Positions 48,091 through 59,307 are shown, counted from the stretch's first letter. The stretch is DNA of 64,000 nt from Vibrio porteresiae DSM 19223 (GCF_024347055.1 NZ_AP024895.1:2604001-2668000); one strand, 5' to 3'. Translations and numbers: made by a program. Notes: a model not told the origin generated them from the letters alone.

Positions 48091-49671
48091 ATGGAACTCA
48101 TATTTATATCCTGTGCTTTTATCGCAGGTTTTATCGCTTTGCGTTGTCACTTACCGCCTTTGGTAGGATTTCTAATCACGGGTTTCGTACTGCACGCGGC
48201 TGGATATTCAGCCAATACCACCTTGGTCAATTTGGCCGATTTAGGTGTGACACTCCTGCTCTTCTCCATCGGTCTAAAGCTCGATATCAAGATGTTACTT
48301 GCCAAAGAGATTTGGGCTAGCGCCACATTACATAATTTGGCCTGCACACTGTTTTTCGCTATCGCCCTCGTTGCGCTCCAATATCTTGGATTACATAGCC
48401 TAGCCGGACTTAATTTTTATCAGTTGATGTTAATTGGCTTTGCACTCTCATTCTCCAGTACCGTGTTTGCCGTTAAGTCACTGCAAGAAAGGGGAGAAAT
48501 GCACGCCACGTATGGAATGTTGGCCATTGGTATTTTGGTGATGCAAGACATCTTTGCTGTGATATTTCTATCCGCATCCACGGGTAAAACCCCCGATATT
48601 TATGCCTTAGCTCTGTTCCTCCTACCTTTGGCTCGGCCAGTTTTCTATAAGTTGTTGGATTGGGTTGGCCATGGTGAAATGCTGGTGTTGTTCGGTATTT
48701 TCTTTGCCTTAGTGCTGGGCGGCGGATTGTTTGAAAGCGTTGGTCTCAAAGCAGATTTGGGCGCAATCATTATAGGGATGTTACTTTCAGGACACGGTAA
48801 AGCGTCAGAACTCTCTAAATCATTATTCAATTTAAAAGAGCTGTTTTTGGTCTGCTTTTTTCTCAATATTGGCTTAGCTGCGCAATTGTCTGTCACTGGT
48901 GGCTTGCTTGCCTTTTTGCTCTTGCTCCTACTTCCCTTTAAAGGCGCGCTCTACTTTTGGATGTTAAGACCCCATCACTTTCGTACCCGCACGACGCTAT
49001 TAGCCTCACTAAGCCTATTAAATTACAGTGAATTTGGTTTAATCGTCGCAGGACTTGCCTATCATCAAGGATGGTTACCAGCAGATATTTTGGTCGCACT
49101 GGCCATCGCTATTCCCTGCTCTTTTGTTATCTCAGCTCCCATCGTGCGCAAAAGTAATCAGATTTACCAAAAGTCAGCACCTTGGATTCATTCCCCGGTT
49201 GCAGATGCACTCAATCCTAAAGATCGTTTAATCAGCGCAGGTAATGCCCAAGTGATCATCTTTGGTATGGGCCGTATCGGCACTGGTGCCTACGATGAAA
49301 TTCACTCCCGCTTTGGGAAGGTCTGCTTGGGCATAGAACTTAAAGAGGACGCAGCACAGGAACACAAAGAACAAGGACGGAATGTGATCGTCGGTGATGC
49401 AACCGATCCCGACTTTTGGGAACGGATTCTCGATACAGAGCGAGTCAAATTGGTGCTGCTTGCCATGCCACACAATCAAGCCAACAAAATCGCTTTGGCA
49501 CTCCTCAAACAACATAACTATGCAGGGCAAATAGCAGCAATCGCTGAGTATCATGATCAAAAAGAAGATTTGCTCGCCAGTGGTGCTCATGCCGCTTTCA
49601 ATATTTATAGCGAAGCAGGAACAGGTTTTGCGCGACATGTTTGTCAGCAGCTAAAACCTCACTTTGATTAG
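48091..49671 (+). CDS. CPA2-family cation:proton antiporter with TrkA-N domain
   Basis: About 526 residues. The N-terminal 380 form about 12 membrane segments of the CPA2/KefB type (LADLGVTLLLFSIGLKLD, GFALSFSSTVFAVK, KADLGAIIIGMLLSG). A C-terminal TrkA-N (RCK) domain follows, with VIIFGMGRIGTGAYDEI and VIVGDATDPDFWERI, which binds NAD(H). It likely exchanges K+ or Na+ for protons; the exact ion is not shown. The ATG at 48091 is preferred; a GTG 15 nt upstream is possible. No ribosome site is strong. Confidence 0.85.
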   Translation: MELIFISCAFIAGFIALRCHLPPLVGFLITGFVLHAAGYSANTTLVNLADLGVTLLLFSIGLKLDIKMLLAKEIWASATLHNLACTLFFAIALVALQYLGLHSLAGLNFYQLMLIGFALSFSSTVFAVKSLQERGEMHATYGMLAIGILVMQDIFAVIFLSASTGKTPDIYALALFLLPLARPVFYKLLDWVGHGEMLVLFGIFFALVLGGGLFESVGLKADLGAIIIGMLLSGHGKASELSKSLFNLKELFLVCFFLNIGLAAQLSVTGGLLAFLLLLLLPFKGALYFWMLRPHHFRTRTTLLASLSLLNYSEFGLIVAGLAYHQGWLPADILVALAIAIPCSFVISAPIVRKSNQIYQKSAPWIHSPVADALNPKDRLISAGNAQVIIFGMGRIGTGAYDEIHSRFGKVCLGIELKEDAAQEHKEQGRNVIVGDATDPDFWERILDTERVKLVLLAMPHNQANKIALALLKQHNYAGQIAAIAEYHDQKEDLLASGAHAAFNIYSEAGTGFARHVCQQLKPHFD

Positions 49672-49700
49672 CTATCTAGCTAACTCTCTGAAGAAAAATA

Positions 49701-49726
49701 AAAAAGAGGTCAATGACCTCTTTTTT
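49701..49726 (+). terminator. Rho-independent terminator of the antiporter gene
   Basis: AAAAAGAGGTC and GACCTCTTTTT pair around a 3-nt loop, with TTTTTT. Confidence 0.88.
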
Positions 49727-49906
49727 ATCGCTTTTTGCTAGTTTTTTCGCCTTTAATTAAATTTTATATACAATATTTGTTGTTTTATTAAAAATCATTC
49801 ACCATTATCCGTTTTATATAAATTATTACCCATTTATTGGTTGCTTTTTTTAATCAAAGTGGCAAATTGAACTCATCGGAAGAAACCAAGTAAGTAAGGA
49901 AGTCGT

Positions 49907-51571
49907 ATGTGTTCTATCTTTGGCATTCTAGACATAAAAAGTGACGCAGCTGAGTTGCGCCCTGTCGCCTTAGAAATGTCTAAAAAACTTCGCCACCGTG
50001 GCCCAGACTGGTCAGGCATCTATTCATCAGACCGAGCAATTCTCGCACATGAACGCCTAGCCATCGTGGGTCTCAATAGCGGCGCTCAACCTCTGTTCAG
50101 CCCAGATAGAAAACTGATCCTTGCTGTCAATGGTGAAATCTATAACCACAAAGAAATTCGCGCTCGTTATGCAGGCAAATACGATTTCCAAACAGAGTCA
50201 GATTGTGAAGTCATTTTGGCGCTTTATCGCGACAAAGGTGCAGATCTGCTCGAAGAGCTGAACGGCATTTTCGCTTTCGTTCTTTATGATGAAGAAAAAG
50301 ATGAATATCTCGTAGGTCGTGACCACATTGGTATCATTCCTTTGTACCAAGGTTACGATGAACACGGTAACTACTATGTGGCTTCAGAAATGAAAGCACT
50401 TGTTCCTGTGTGCAAAACCATCAGTGAATTCCCTCCAGGTTCTTTCTACCGTTCTGGAGATGCAGCACCACAGCGTTACTACGAACGTGATTGGTTTGAA
50501 TACAACGCAGTAAAAGACAACCTTTCATCAAAAGAAGAGTTAACCGCAGCACTTGAAGCAGCAGTGAAACGTCAATTGATGACTGATGTACCTTACGGTG
50601 TATTACTTTCAGGTGGTTTGGACTCATCAATCACTTCAGCCATTGCCAAACGTTACGCTGCAATGCGTATTGAAGATGATGAAAAGTCAGCAGCTTGGTG
50701 GCCTCAATTGCACTCTTTCGCGATTGGTCTTGAAGGTGCGCCTGATTTGAAAGCGGCTCGTGAAGTGGCTGAACAGATCGGTACGGTTCACCATGAAATG
50801 ACTTACAGCATTCAAGAAGGGTTAGATGCGATTCGTGATGTTATCTACCACATTGAAACGTATGACGTGACAACCATTCGTGCATCAACTCCTATGTTCT
50901 TGATGGGACGTAAGATCAAAGCGATGGGGATCAAAATGGTGCTCTCTGGTGAAGGTGCAGATGAGATTTTTGGTGGTTACTTATACTTCCATAAAGCACC
51001 AAATGCTCAAGAATTCCATGAAGAAACTGTGCGTAAACTGCTTGCATTGAACTTGTTCGACTGTGCTCGTGCTAACAAATCGCTGGCTGCTTGGGGGGTT
51101 GAAGGTCGCGTACCATTCCTAGACAAAGAATTTATCGATGTTGCAATGCGTCTAAACCCTAAAGACAAAATGTGTGGCAACGGCAAGATGGAAAAACACA
51201 TTCTGCGCGAATGCTTTGAACATTATCTACCAGCCTCTATCGCATGGCGTCAAAAAGAGCAGTTCTCTGACGGTGTAGGTTACAACTGGATTGATACCTT
51301 AAAAGCTACTGCGGAAGCAAAAGTAACTGATCAACAAATGGAAACAGCGAAATTCCGCTTCCCATACAACACCCCAACCACTAAAGAAGGGTATGTATAT
51401 CGCGAAATTTTTGAAGAGCTTTTCCCTCTTGAGTCAGCTGCACACTGTGTTCCTGGCGGCCCATCTGTGGCATGTTCTTCCGCTAAAGCCATTGAATGGG
51501 ATGAGTCATTTAAAAACTGTATCGACCCATCAGGTCGTGCGGTGAAAGCTGTCCACCACGAAGCCTACTAA
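49907..51571 (+). CDS. asnB: Asparagine synthase B (glutamine-hydrolysing)
   Basis: 554 residues. Cys2 (MCSIFGILD) is the glutaminase nucleophile. The synthetase half has the PP-loop LLSGGLDSSITSAIAKRYA (near residue 230) and GEGADEIFGGYLYFHKAP. Length and motifs match E. coli AsnB. A terminator follows 23 nt downstream. Confidence 0.97.
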   Translation: MCSIFGILDIKSDAAELRPVALEMSKKLRHRGPDWSGIYSSDRAILAHERLAIVGLNSGAQPLFSPDRKLILAVNGEIYNHKEIRARYAGKYDFQTESDCEVILALYRDKGADLLEELNGIFAFVLYDEEKDEYLVGRDHIGIIPLYQGYDEHGNYYVASEMKALVPVCKTISEFPPGSFYRSGDAAPQRYYERDWFEYNAVKDNLSSKEELTAALEAAVKRQLMTDVPYGVLLSGGLDSSITSAIAKRYAAMRIEDDEKSAAWWPQLHSFAIGLEGAPDLKAAREVAEQIGTVHHEMTYSIQEGLDAIRDVIYHIETYDVTTIRASTPMFLMGRKIKAMGIKMVLSGEGADEIFGGYLYFHKAPNAQEFHEETVRKLLALNLFDCARANKSLAAWGVEGRVPFLDKEFIDVAMRLNPKDKMCGNGKMEKHILRECFEHYLPASIAWRQKEQFSDGVGYNWIDTLKATAEAKVTDQQMETAKFRFPYNTPTTKEGYVYREIFEELFPLESAAHCVPGGPSVACSSAKAIEWDESFKNCIDPSGRAVKAVHHEAY

Positions 51572-51594
51572 TCAGCAGATGTCGGCTAGAGACT

Positions 51595-51620
51595 AAAAAG
51601 GTGCCTAAGGCACCTTTTTT
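51595..51620 (+). terminator. Rho-independent terminator of asnB
   Basis: AAAAAGGTGCC and GGCACCTTTTT pair around TAA, with a T-tract; it may also serve rfaH weakly from the other side. Confidence 0.87.
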
Positions 51621-51670
51621 GTTATTGAGCATTTTTCTCATGCAACGATTTGGTTTTCTAACCAATAACG

Positions 51671-52189
51671 TTAATCACTATCAATCGAAGAGGACTTTAT
51701 TGCCAAATCACGGTTGGCGATGCTTATCTCGACACATTGATTAATCAATTTAATTAACATGATAGAACGTGCTTCACCGTCTGGTTCTTGATAAATCGCT
51801 TCAATACCAGCGAATTGTCCCCCAGTGACTTCAATCACTTGACCTTTTTGTGGACCAGCATCTTGAACAACTAGAAGGCGTTCTTCTTCCACCAACTTCA
51901 GCTCACTTATCAAATCACTATTAAGCTCTTTGGGCATTGCCCCAAAGCGAATGAAATCCACAACACCACGAGTTGAACGCACTGACGTAAAGGTAGGTCC
52001 TTGTTCATAATCAAATCGAACAAACACATACGATGGAAATAATGGTTCTTTAACCTGCTGACGCTTACTACGAACAATCTTTTCTATGACAACCTCAGGG
52101 TAATAACACTCTACTCCCTGATTTTCTAGGTGGAGTTTTGCTCGCAATTGCTCACCACGCTTGCAATACAATAAGTACCAACGTTTCAT
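51671..52189 (-). CDS. rfaH: Transcription antitermination factor RfaH
   Basis: A 172-residue NusG paralogue. The NGN domain (about 1-100) has WYLLYCKRGEQLRAKLHLENQGVECYYP and FPSYVFVRFD. The C-terminal KOW region (about 110-160) has GQVIEVTGGQFAGIEAIY. RfaH is recruited at ops sites in long operons such as LPS and capsule; no ops site (GGCGGTAG) was noticed in this window. It is divergent from the peptide permease. Confidence 0.9.
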   Translation of the reverse strand: MKRWYLLYCKRGEQLRAKLHLENQGVECYYPEVVIEKIVRSKRQQVKEPLFPSYVFVRFDYEQGPTFTSVRSTRGVVDFIRFGAMPKELNSDLISELKLVEEERLLVVQDAGPQKGQVIEVTGGQFAGIEAIYQEPDGEARSIMLIKLINQCVEISIANRDLAIKSSSIDSD

Positions 52190-52625
52190 AAGACGACCCC
52201 ACTCTTTTTTCCCAATCCTATCACATTCGCCGACACATTAAATAAGAGAACCCTTTGTCCGCTTAACCCGTGCGCAATCAGTCACTCTGTTTTCACTATC
52301 ATGTGATTTTAGTCACATATTATTGGGTATTTTCCATTTTTGAAAAAATAGTTTACGCACAACAAGAGTGTGCAACAAAAAACATAACTAGATGAATTTT
52401 AAAGAATTTTATTATCAGTTCATAATTCGGTAATTTTTATAACTTGCGATTTAATTACCTAGTCTGTATACGTACACTCCGAATAAATCTCTTTATTACA
52501 ACCTAAAAATAGTTGTCATTACTTTGTAATTTGTTGGGAATTTCATTTCTACAATCTTGAAATGGTTACCCGATACTTTTGATGCATAACACAACCGCGC
52601 AAGCGGACGCTTACAGGAACTTCAT
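52190..52625. other. rfaH-permease divergent intergenic region
   Basis: About 436 bases, AT-rich, without a gene. It holds a perfect CRP site (listed separately) and a small CCGC/GCGG hairpin with GCAA loop (52596-52607) in the permease leader. Nothing else recognised. Confidence 0.5.
52302..52317. promoter_or_regulatory. Perfect CRP-binding site between rfaH and the peptide permease
   Basis: TGTGATTTTAGTCACA is a perfect TGTGA-N6-TCACA, with matching A/T flanks extending the dyad to 18 bp. It is centred about 120 nt from rfaH and 316 nt from the permease start, so either gene could be the target. Confidence 0.75.
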
Positions 52626-54116
52626 ATGTCTGACTTGAACATTTTCAAGCAACCGAAGTCGTTCTATCTGATCTTTTCAATAGAATTCTGGGAACGATTT
52701 GGTTTTTATGGGATGCAAGCCATCCTTACTGTATACCTTGTAAAAATCTTAGGTATGGATGAATCTACGTCATTCGTACTGTTCGGTGCATTCTCTGCAT
52801 TGATCTACGGTTTTGTTGCTGCTGGCGGTTGGTTGGGTGACAAAGTCATCGGCACCAAACGCGCTATCACTTTAGGCGCAATTATCCTTATGATTGGTTA
52901 CGCACTTTTAGGTGTATCAACCACATCAGGACACATCGGTGGTTCTACACTTATTTTCGTTGCAATGGGCTTTATCACCGTTGGTAATGGCCTGTTCAAA
53001 GCGAACCCATCAAGCCTTCTTGCCAAAGTGTATGACGAAAACGACCCTCGTTTAGATGGTGCGTTTACTATGTACTACATGGCAATCAACATCGGTTCTT
53101 TGATCTCTATGATCCTAACCCCTATCGTTGCTGATAAAGCGGGTTACGGCATGGCTTTCGGCGTAAGTGCGATTGGTCTTGCGATTACCGTTGTCAACTT
53201 CCTATCTTGCCTAAAAATGCTTAACTCTGTCGGTTCTCCAGCAGATTTAGCACCAGCAAACAAAACTAAGCTTCTCATGGTTATTATCGGTGCTGTAGTA
53301 GCAAGCTTCATCTGTAGTTACCTACTACAAAACCTGACTCTTGCGCATGGTATTTTGGTTATTGCTGGTTTGGCTATTTTGTTCTTCTACTTTAAAGAAG
53401 CACTGAGCATGACTGGTATTGAACGCCAAAAGATGTTTGTAGCCTTTGTTTTGATGCTACAAGGTATCGTGTTCTTTGTACTTTACTTCCAGATGCCAAC
53501 ATCATTGAACTTCTTTGCGATTCACAACGTAAGTCATGACCTATTTGGTTTCCAAGCTGAACCTGAACAGTTCCAAGCACTTAACCCATTCTGGATTATG
53601 ATTGCTAGCCCAATCCTAGCGATTATGTACGGTAAACTGGGTGATAGCCTATCTATGCCGTTCAAGTTTGCTATCGGTATGGCGCTGTGTGCCCTGTCAT
53701 TCCTTGTTCTCTCTTGGGGTGCAGGCTTTGCGAATGAACAAGGCATCATCAGTTCTAACTGGTTAGTACTAAGCTACTTGTTCCAATCTATCGGTGAATT
53801 GTTAGTATCTGGTCTTGGTCTGGCAATGGTGGCTCAACTCGTTCCACAACGCATGATGGGCTTTGCTATGGGCATGTGGTTCTTAACCTCTGCAACAGCC
53901 GCGGTTATCGCAGGCTGGGTTGCGAGCTTGACTTCTGTGCCATCAGACATCGCAAGTGCACACGACTCACTAGCTATCTACGGTGATGTATTTGGTAAGA
54001 TTGGTTACAGCACGGCAGTGATTGCTGTGATTACTTTCCTTATTGCACCAAAACTGACTCGTGTAAGCCGTGGCGAAAGCGCATCTAAAGCGGAAAGCGC
54101 ACAAGCTTCTGCATAA
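52626..54116 (+). CDS. dtpB: POT-family di/tripeptide:proton symporter
   Basis: A 496-residue permease with about 14 membrane segments. EFWERFGFYGMQAILTVYL (about residues 20-38) is the ExxER-type signature that couples protons and peptide. GNGLFKANPSSLLAKVY is the second POT motif. It imports di- and tripeptides. The gene symbol (dtpA/B/tppB) cannot be fixed from sequence alone. Confidence 0.9.
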   Translation: MSDLNIFKQPKSFYLIFSIEFWERFGFYGMQAILTVYLVKILGMDESTSFVLFGAFSALIYGFVAAGGWLGDKVIGTKRAITLGAIILMIGYALLGVSTTSGHIGGSTLIFVAMGFITVGNGLFKANPSSLLAKVYDENDPRLDGAFTMYYMAINIGSLISMILTPIVADKAGYGMAFGVSAIGLAITVVNFLSCLKMLNSVGSPADLAPANKTKLLMVIIGAVVASFICSYLLQNLTLAHGILVIAGLAILFFYFKEALSMTGIERQKMFVAFVLMLQGIVFFVLYFQMPTSLNFFAIHNVSHDLFGFQAEPEQFQALNPFWIMIASPILAIMYGKLGDSLSMPFKFAIGMALCALSFLVLSWGAGFANEQGIISSNWLVLSYLFQSIGELLVSGLGLAMVAQLVPQRMMGFAMGMWFLTSATAAVIAGWVASLTSVPSDIASAHDSLAIYGDVFGKIGYSTAVIAVITFLIAPKLTRVSRGESASKAESAQASA

Positions 54117-54137
54117 GCCAGACCTGTTTTGAATAAT

Positions 54138-54168
54138 AAAAAGCCTCGTTAATTAACGAGGCTTTTTT
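54138..54168. terminator. Terminator after the peptide permease
   Basis: AAAAAGCCTCGTTAA and TTAACGAGGCTTTTT form a continuous 15-bp palindrome with T-tracts on both strands. It can serve both the permease and hemH, which converge here. Confidence 0.9.
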
Positions 54169-54190
54169 ATATAAACCTTGTGAGCTAAAC

Positions 54191-55171
54191 CTAGCTGTAG
54201 TACTCAACGAGTTTAGCCATCATTTCAATGTGTAAATCGCTGTCATTTAAACATTCGACATAGTGAAATTCTTCGCCACCAGCTTCGATAAAGATCTCCT
54301 TATTTTGCTCTTGAAGCTCTTCTAAGGTTTCTAGGCAATCCACAGAGAACGCTGGAGAAACAATATCCAGCTTACGAATACCTTTTGCAGGCAAAGTTTC
54401 CATCGTCTTATCGGTATAAGGTTGTAGCCACTCTTCGCGCCCGAAACGCGATTGATAGGTCATTATGATTTGGTCAGAGCCTAGCCCCAATTCAATCCGT
54501 AATAACTCAGTCGTGCGCTCGCAATGCTGAGGATAACAGTCACCATTGTCGGCATAACGTTGAGGTATGCCATGATAAGAACAAAGTAGTGCATCTCCTT
54601 GACCATATTGCTGCCAAGAGCGACGAATTTTATCTGCTAACGCTTTGATATAAGCTGGATGATCGTGATAGTCACGAATGAAAATGAGCTCCAGCACCAC
54701 TGGCTTAGATCGCATCGCATTGGCAATGCCGTCAAAGACAGCAGCAGTGGTCGTTGCGGAATATTGCGGATAGAGCGGAAGGACAATAATACGCTCCACG
54801 CCACGTGCTTCTAATGCTCGAATGCCATTAGCTAAGCTCGGTTCACCATAGGTCATACCGAGCTCAACGGGTAGTGCCAACTCCTGCTCAAGCTTAAGCT
54901 TTTGACGTTTGGAGTAAACCATCAAAGGTGAGCCTTCGTCCATCCAGATAGACTGGTATAGTTTGGCTACCTTAGGTGAACGAATGGGTAAAATAATCCC
55001 GTGTAATATTGGACACCAAAGCAGACGAGTTAAATCGACAACTCGTTTATCATGTAAAAACTCGCCCAAAAACCGCTTAACTGCTTTAGCAGTAGGTTCT
55101 TCTGGGGTACCTAAGTTTGCCAGTAATACTCCGACTTTTTTCTCACTTTGCACTTTATTGACCCTTTGCAT
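54191..55171 (-). CDS. hemH: Ferrochelatase
   Basis: A 326-residue enzyme that inserts Fe(II) into protoporphyrin [17 protein letters not shown] at the start, [17 protein letters not shown], and [21 protein letters not shown] with the metal-binding His (near residue 199) are typical; [18 protein letters not shown] holds the catalytic Glu. Starts at ATG 55171. Confidence 0.95.
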   Translation of the reverse strand: MQRVNKVQSEKKVGVLLANLGTPEEPTAKAVKRFLGEFLHDKRVVDLTRLLWCPILHGIILPIRSPKVAKLYQSIWMDEGSPLMVYSKRQKLKLEQELALPVELGMTYGEPSLANGIRALEARGVERIIVLPLYPQYSATTTAAVFDGIANAMRSKPVVLELIFIRDYHDHPAYIKALADKIRRSWQQYGQGDALLCSYHGIPQRYADNGDCYPQHCERTTELLRIELGLGSDQIIMTYQSRFGREEWLQPYTDKTMETLPAKGIRKLDIVSPAFSVDCLETLEELQEQNKEIFIEAGGEEFHYVECLNDSDLHIEMMAKLVEYYS

Positions 55172-55223
55172 CGTAAACTTTTGTGGTACCTAACTCTGTG
55201 TATATCACAAGAAAATATCATAA

Positions 55224-55248
55224 AAAAAGCGACCTTACGGTCGCTTTT
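55224..55248 (-). terminator. Rho-independent terminator of adk
   Basis: AAAAGCGACC and GGTCGCTTTT pair around a 4-nt loop. On the minus strand TTTTTTTA follows, about 25 nt past adk. Confidence 0.88.
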
Positions 55249-55272
55249 CACTATAGCAAAGTTTTGCGCAAA

Positions 55273-55920
<648 letters not shown>

Positions 55921-56163
55921 CTATCCTCTTTATTAACTAAATCGTTATACCGAAGCTCACAACGTCTTGTGATTTGCATGGTAAGTTTCGGTATAAACCA
56001 ATCTCATTGATGGCGTGCCAAAATACACGCCTCGCTTTTCACATTCAAGTCGCAGATTCTACCACAACTTTTTCTTGTGCTGACGAAAGTTAGACTAAAG
56101 ATTGCGACGTTTTATAAGAAAATCATCGCAAATAGTTTCGTGTAAATTGGGTTAACTAACACG

Positions 56164-56190
56164 AAAAAAGCTCGCCATTTGGCGAGCTTT
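56164..56190 (-). terminator. Rho-independent terminator of htpG
   Basis: AAAGCTCGCC and GGCGAGCTTT pair around a 4-nt loop. On the minus strand TTTTTTCG follows. Confidence 0.87.
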
Positions 56191-56206
56191 GTCTAACTCT
56201 AAAGGA

Positions 56207-58111
56207 TTATGCCTTTACCAGCAATTGGTTAACTGCACTTAGGAACTCTGATGGATCATCCATCGAGCCACGTTCTGCTAACATCGCTTGGCCAAACAGC
56301 ACTTCAACCCAACGACCAAATACTTCTTCATCAGGCTCATCTGCCATGCGAGTGACCATTGGATGTTCTGGATTGATTTCGAAAATGTACTTCACTTCTG
56401 GCGCAGCTTGACCTGCAGCAGCCAAAAGTTTCGCCATTTGTGTCCCCATTTCAAAGTCATCTGTCACTAATACTGCAGGTGTACTTGCCAGCTTGAATGT
56501 GGTACGAACTTCTTTAACACGGTCACCAAGGTAAGCTTTGACACGTTCAACCACAGATTTGAACTCTTGCTCAGCTTCTTTGTGCTTTTCTTTCTCTTGT
56601 TCGTCTTCAAACTTGCTCAGATCTAACCCAGCTTTGGTAATTGATTGGAAAGACTTTCCATCGAACTCAGTCAGATAATTCATCATCCACTCGTCGATGC
56701 GATCAGACATCAGCAGTACTTCAATACCTTTACTGCGGAACTGCTCTAGGTGAGGACTGTTTTTGGCTGCTTTATAGCTATCAGCCGTCAAATAGTAGAT
56801 CTTATCCTGCCCTTCTTTCATGCGAGATACGTAATCAGCCAGAGACACTTTCTCTTCCGAGGTATCTTCATGAGTTGAAGCAAAGCGCATCAGACCCGCA
56901 ATTTTTTCTTTGTTAGAGAAATCTTCTGCCGGACCTTCTTTCAATACCAAACCAAATTCTTTCCAGAAGGCAAGGTACTTTTCACTGTCGTTTTTCGCTA
57001 GACCTTCTAGCATAGTCAACACGCGCTTAGTTAATGCGCTGCGCAAGGTATGAGTAACTTTGTTGTCTTGCAAAATTTCACGAGAAACGTTCAGCGGTAA
57101 GTCATTGGAGTCAATCAAACCACGTACGAAACGCATATAACTTGGCATGAACTGAGCTGCGTCATCCATAATGAAGACGCGTTGTACGTAGAGTTTCAAA
57201 CCATGTTTGTGTTCACGGTTGAACAGATCCCACGGTGCTTTGGTTGGGATATACAGCAAACTCGTGTAATCGTTTTTACCTTCAACGCGGTTATGCGACC
57301 AAACTAGCGGATCAGCGTAATCGTGAGTAATGTGTTTGTAGAACTCTTGGTACTCTTCATCTTTTACTTCCGACTTTGAGCGTGTCCAAAGCGCTTGAGC
57401 TTTGTTGACCTGCTCCCACGTTTTCTCACCCGTCTCTTTACCTTCGTCATCTTTTTCAGCAACGTGTAGGTAGACAGGAATGCTAATGTGATCCGAATAT
57501 TTGGAAATCACATCACGTAAACGCCACTCAGATAAGAACTCTTTTCCCTCATCGCGCAGATGTAAGATAATATCCGTCCCGCGGGATTCTTTATTAATGG
57601 TTTCAATGGTATACTCGCCTTCACCTTTCGAATACCACTGGACGGCATCTTCGGCTGGTAAGCCTGCGGCGCGTGTACGTACTGTCACAGCATCCGCAAC
57701 GATGAATGCAGAGTAAAAACCAACACCAAACTGACCAATTAATTGAGAATCTTTGGTTTGTTCTTCTGAGAGTTTAGAGAAGAATTCTGCTGTTCCAGAC
57801 TTCGCGATTGTACCTAAGTTTTCAATCACATCATCTCGGCTCATACCAATACCATTATCTGAAACAGTAATGGTGTTCGCGTCAGCATCGAATGATAGCT
57901 TTACGCCCAAATCGGCATCGCCTTGATAGAGTTCTGGATTAGACAACGCTTTGAAACGCAGCTTATCCGCTGCATCAGACGCGTTGGAAATAAGTTCACG
58001 TAAAAAGATCTCTTTGTTGGAGTACAAAGAGTGAATCATCAGATGAAGTAACTGTTTTACTTCTGATTGAAAACCACGTGTTTCTTTATTCATAGTTGCA
58101 GTTTCGCTCAT
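56207..58111 (-). CDS. htpG: Hsp90-family chaperone HtpG
   Basis: 634 residues. The N-terminal ATPase has [14 protein letters not shown] (about 31-44), [13 protein letters not shown] and [15 protein letters not shown]. Middle and C-terminal dimerisation domains are complete. The ATG at 58111 has GGAG 5 nt upstream and gives [18 protein letters not shown]; an upstream ATG adds an unlikely extension. A heat-shock promoter candidate lies ahead. Divergent from toxR, as in V. cholerae. Confidence 0.96.
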   Translation of the reverse strand: MSETATMNKETRGFQSEVKQLLHLMIHSLYSNKEIFLRELISNASDAADKLRFKALSNPELYQGDADLGVKLSFDADANTITVSDNGIGMSRDDVIENLGTIAKSGTAEFFSKLSEEQTKDSQLIGQFGVGFYSAFIVADAVTVRTRAAGLPAEDAVQWYSKGEGEYTIETINKESRGTDIILHLRDEGKEFLSEWRLRDVISKYSDHISIPVYLHVAEKDDEGKETGEKTWEQVNKAQALWTRSKSEVKDEEYQEFYKHITHDYADPLVWSHNRVEGKNDYTSLLYIPTKAPWDLFNREHKHGLKLYVQRVFIMDDAAQFMPSYMRFVRGLIDSNDLPLNVSREILQDNKVTHTLRSALTKRVLTMLEGLAKNDSEKYLAFWKEFGLVLKEGPAEDFSNKEKIAGLMRFASTHEDTSEEKVSLADYVSRMKEGQDKIYYLTADSYKAAKNSPHLEQFRSKGIEVLLMSDRIDEWMMNYLTEFDGKSFQSITKAGLDLSKFEDEQEKEKHKEAEQEFKSVVERVKAYLGDRVKEVRTTFKLASTPAVLVTDDFEMGTQMAKLLAAAGQAAPEVKYIFEINPEHPMVTRMADEPDEEVFGRWVEVLFGQAMLAERGSMDDPSEFLSAVNQLLVKA

Positions 58112-58181
58112 ATCCGCTCCATAACATCTAAACATGTTCATTCCGAACCACCTCAGAATGAACGCTGAAACTTTGCTAAAT

Positions 58182-58209
58182 AGATGAGGACTGCAAATGT
58201 AAAATCAAG
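58182..58209 (-). promoter_or_regulatory. Candidate sigma-32 (heat-shock) promoter of htpG
   Basis: On the minus strand CTTGATT (58209-58203) and CCTCATCT (58189-58182) are 13 bp apart. This compares with the sigma-32 consensus CTTGAAA-N11-16-CCCCATNT: 5 of 7 and all but one of the fixed bases of the second box. Confidence 0.6.
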
Positions 58210-58296
58210 GTCAATTGCAATAAAAACGATGTTTTTTGCATTTGTATTGTTTATGCTTAGCTTTGTTTTTATCAAGGAAGATAAAAAATGCTATAG

Positions 58297-58329
58297 TCTT
58301 AACTCGTTCTTAACTCGTTCTTAACTCAT
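58297..58329 (+). repeat. Three 11-bp direct repeats upstream of toxR
   Basis: TCTTAACTCGT occurs at 58297-58307 and 58308-58318, and TCTTAACTCAT at 58319-58329, head to tail. A -35-like TTGACA (58329-58334) begins at the last base, with TAAAAG 18 bp further as a weak -10. The repeats sit about 65-95 nt before the toxR ATG, one helical turn apart. Confidence 0.8.
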
Positions 58330-58392
58330 TGACATGGAATATACCTTCTCGGTAAAAGTCAAAAAATCTAATACTTATAAAAGAAGATATCG

Positions 58393-59307
58393 ATGAGTAA
58401 CATTGGTCCAAAGTTTATTCTTGATGATAGATTCACCTTTGATCCCACAAGTAACTCATTAGTTGATAAAGAAGCTGACGACGAGATTGTTCGCCTCGGA
58501 AGCAATGAGAGTCGTATTTTACTAATGCTGTCACAACGCCCAAATGAAGTCGTTACTCGTAATGAGTTACATGATTTTGTCTGGCGGGAACAAGGTTTTG
58601 AAGTAGATGATTCTAGTCTTACACAGGCTATTTCGACACTTCGGAAGAATCTAAAAGACTCAACTAAATCACCTCAGTTTGTGAAAACTGTACCTAAACG
58701 CGGTTACCAGTTGATTTGTAATGTGTATTCTATCAATGAGCCATTAAATTTCGAGATTCCTACTCCAATAACATCGGTGGAAAAGGAGTCCTTGGTTAAC
58801 GATTCTACGAATGATGATGACCTCTCACCTGCCAACGTAGAAACGCAAAATAACTCAATAGAACATACAGAAACAGAGAAGCATTCTGAGACTGTTAGTT
58901 TACAAAATGATGATGAAGTAACGGTAAAAAATCAAAAAAGTTCTAAATCACCCGATATTGTGACAAAAATGTTACTATTGGTGGCGATTTTAATGCCGAT
59001 CATCGTTTTAACGTGGATGAGCCCTACTCCCGCTAAATTTATCCATTTAGCCAGCTATAACGATATAGAGGTGAATGCGCCGCTAAATCAGCCTGAGTTG
59101 ACTTCTTGGTTGCCTTCAATCAAGCAGTGTATTGAGGCTTACAGCGTCCGACATAGCGGGGAATCCAAAGCGAAACAAGTCATCGCGACAGGTGGTCAGG
59201 ACAACGTCCTTGTACTTAACTATGTTCACCAGCCGCAGCAATCTGTGGATAACTTCACGGTAAGAATCCTTGCCAATCAAAGTGATTTATCCAACCTTTG
59301 CCGGTAA
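58393..59307 (+). CDS. toxR: Membrane-bound transcriptional regulator ToxR
   Basis: 304 residues: an N-terminal cytoplasmic OmpR-type winged helix (about 15-115, with SSLTQAISTLRKNLKD and TVPKRGYQLI), an acidic Asn/Glu/Ser linker of about 65 residues, a membrane helix (about 193-209), and a periplasmic domain. Two periplasmic cysteines (246 and 303) are 57 apart, the same distance as the disulfide pair I recall for V. cholerae (236 and 293). ToxR controls outer-membrane porins and responds to bile and envelope cues. toxS follows after 11 nt. Confidence 0.96.
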   Translation: MSNIGPKFILDDRFTFDPTSNSLVDKEADDEIVRLGSNESRILLMLSQRPNEVVTRNELHDFVWREQGFEVDDSSLTQAISTLRKNLKDSTKSPQFVKTVPKRGYQLICNVYSINEPLNFEIPTPITSVEKESLVNDSTNDDDLSPANVETQNNSIEHTETEKHSETVSLQNDDEVTVKNQKSSKSPDIVTKMLLLVAILMPIIVLTWMSPTPAKFIHLASYNDIEVNAPLNQPELTSWLPSIKQCIEAYSVRHSGESKAKQVIATGGQDNVLVLNYVHQPQQSVDNFTVRILANQSDLSNLCR

